Origin: DATJJW01 sp035491935
GTDB taxonomy: Bacteria; Pseudomonadota; Alphaproteobacteria; ATCC43930; CGMCC-115725
Length of the DNA: 35,397 nucleotides
Direction: 5' to 3'
Assembly (NCBI GenBank): GCA_035491935.1
Contig: DATJJW010000274.1
Coordinates: forward strand, 1 to 35,397
The translations under genes and the position numbers were made by a program. This document shows positions 35,313 to 35,397 of this stretch, piece by piece. Under the pieces are notes generated by a model. The model was not told the origin of the DNA and searched no databases. It worked only from the letters and a program-made list of their open reading frames with translations. Positions within the stretch are counted from its first letter, which is position 1. Each line of letters opens with the position of its first letter.

Positions 35313-35397
35313 ATGGCACGTGTAGCTCTCGTTACCGGTGGCAGCCGCGGCATCGGTGCCGCCATCAGCATTGCCCTCAAGAAGGCCGGCTACAAGG
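35313..35397 (+). CDS. phaB: Acetoacetyl-CoA reductase, first 28 codons only
   Basis: The gene runs off the right edge. The visible residues, MARVALVTGGSRGIGAAISI and eight more, contain the NADPH-binding TGGSRGIG motif of short-chain dehydrogenases. Directly after phaA this is almost surely PhaB, which reduces acetoacetyl-CoA to (R)-3-hydroxybutyryl-CoA for PhaC. AGAGG lies upstream of the ATG. From 28 residues alone it could be another short-chain dehydrogenase such as FabG, so the name leans on context. Confidence 0.85.
   Translation, partial: MARVALVTGGSRGIGAAISIALKKAGYK

Overview
The window reads as chromosomal DNA from a high-GC alphaproteobacterium, most likely of the Rhodospirillales or a close relative. 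The signs are a GC-rich codon third position, the alphaproteobacterial form of the rRNA promoter and boxA leader at the left edge, the aroK-aroB / xerD-accA neighbourhood, a PduO-type cobalamin adenosyltransferase followed by a 3-hydroxybutyryl-CoA dehydrogenase, and a polyhydroxybutyrate (PHB) locus with PhaR. I saw no insertion sequence, prophage, CRISPR array, tRNA gene or clear genomic island. Most genes are housekeeping or widely conserved.

Left part (1-4.6 kb, minus strand). A tatA - PLP aminotransferase - clpB series reads leftward. clpB has its own sigma-32 type heat-shock promoter directly behind the aminotransferase stop, and a strong hairpin behind clpB. Beyond that hairpin lies an rRNA promoter with an A/T-rich upstream element and a boxA-like antiterminator. 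It reads out of the window on the minus strand, so a 16S gene should lie just off the left edge.

4.7-11.5 kb (plus strand). A membrane-bound diguanylate cyclase (MASE1-PAS-GGDEF with a short tandem repeat inside the GGDEF domain) is followed by an anchored protein with a degenerate nuclease-like domain. Next come the division-site genes minC, minD and minE, a prolyl iminopeptidase and a PagL-type lipid A deacylase. A bidirectional terminator then meets the convergent rpmB.

11.5-18.7 kb (minus strand). rpmB, an MFS efflux pump coupled to an Atm1-type ABC exporter, a two-CBS-domain protein, a SapC-family protein, and the shikimate genes aroK-aroB with overlapping stop and start.

18.8-25.3 kb (mainly plus). 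A 47-residue membrane peptide gene, a large exported alanine-rich protein of unknown function, xerD, a convergent small lipoprotein, accA, then a transporter and cysteine-hydrolase pair.

25.4-28 kb (minus): a DegP/HtrA protease and a polytopic membrane protein. 28-35.4 kb: cobalamin adenosyltransferase, 3-hydroxybutyryl-CoA dehydrogenase, an alpha/beta hydrolase, an unknown protein, then the PHB locus. That locus has phaR on the minus strand, divergent from a small PhaE-like coiled-coil protein gene, phaC, phaA and the first 28 codons of phaB. phaA and phaB supply (R)-3-hydroxybutyryl-CoA, PhaC polymerises it, and PhaR senses the polymer.

The most unusual structure is inside the PHB locus. 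The last 224 bases of the PhaE-like gene also encode the first 75 residues of PhaC in another frame, and both frames look protein-like there: a perfect heptad coiled coil in one and a PhaC N-terminus with its own ribosome binding site in the other.
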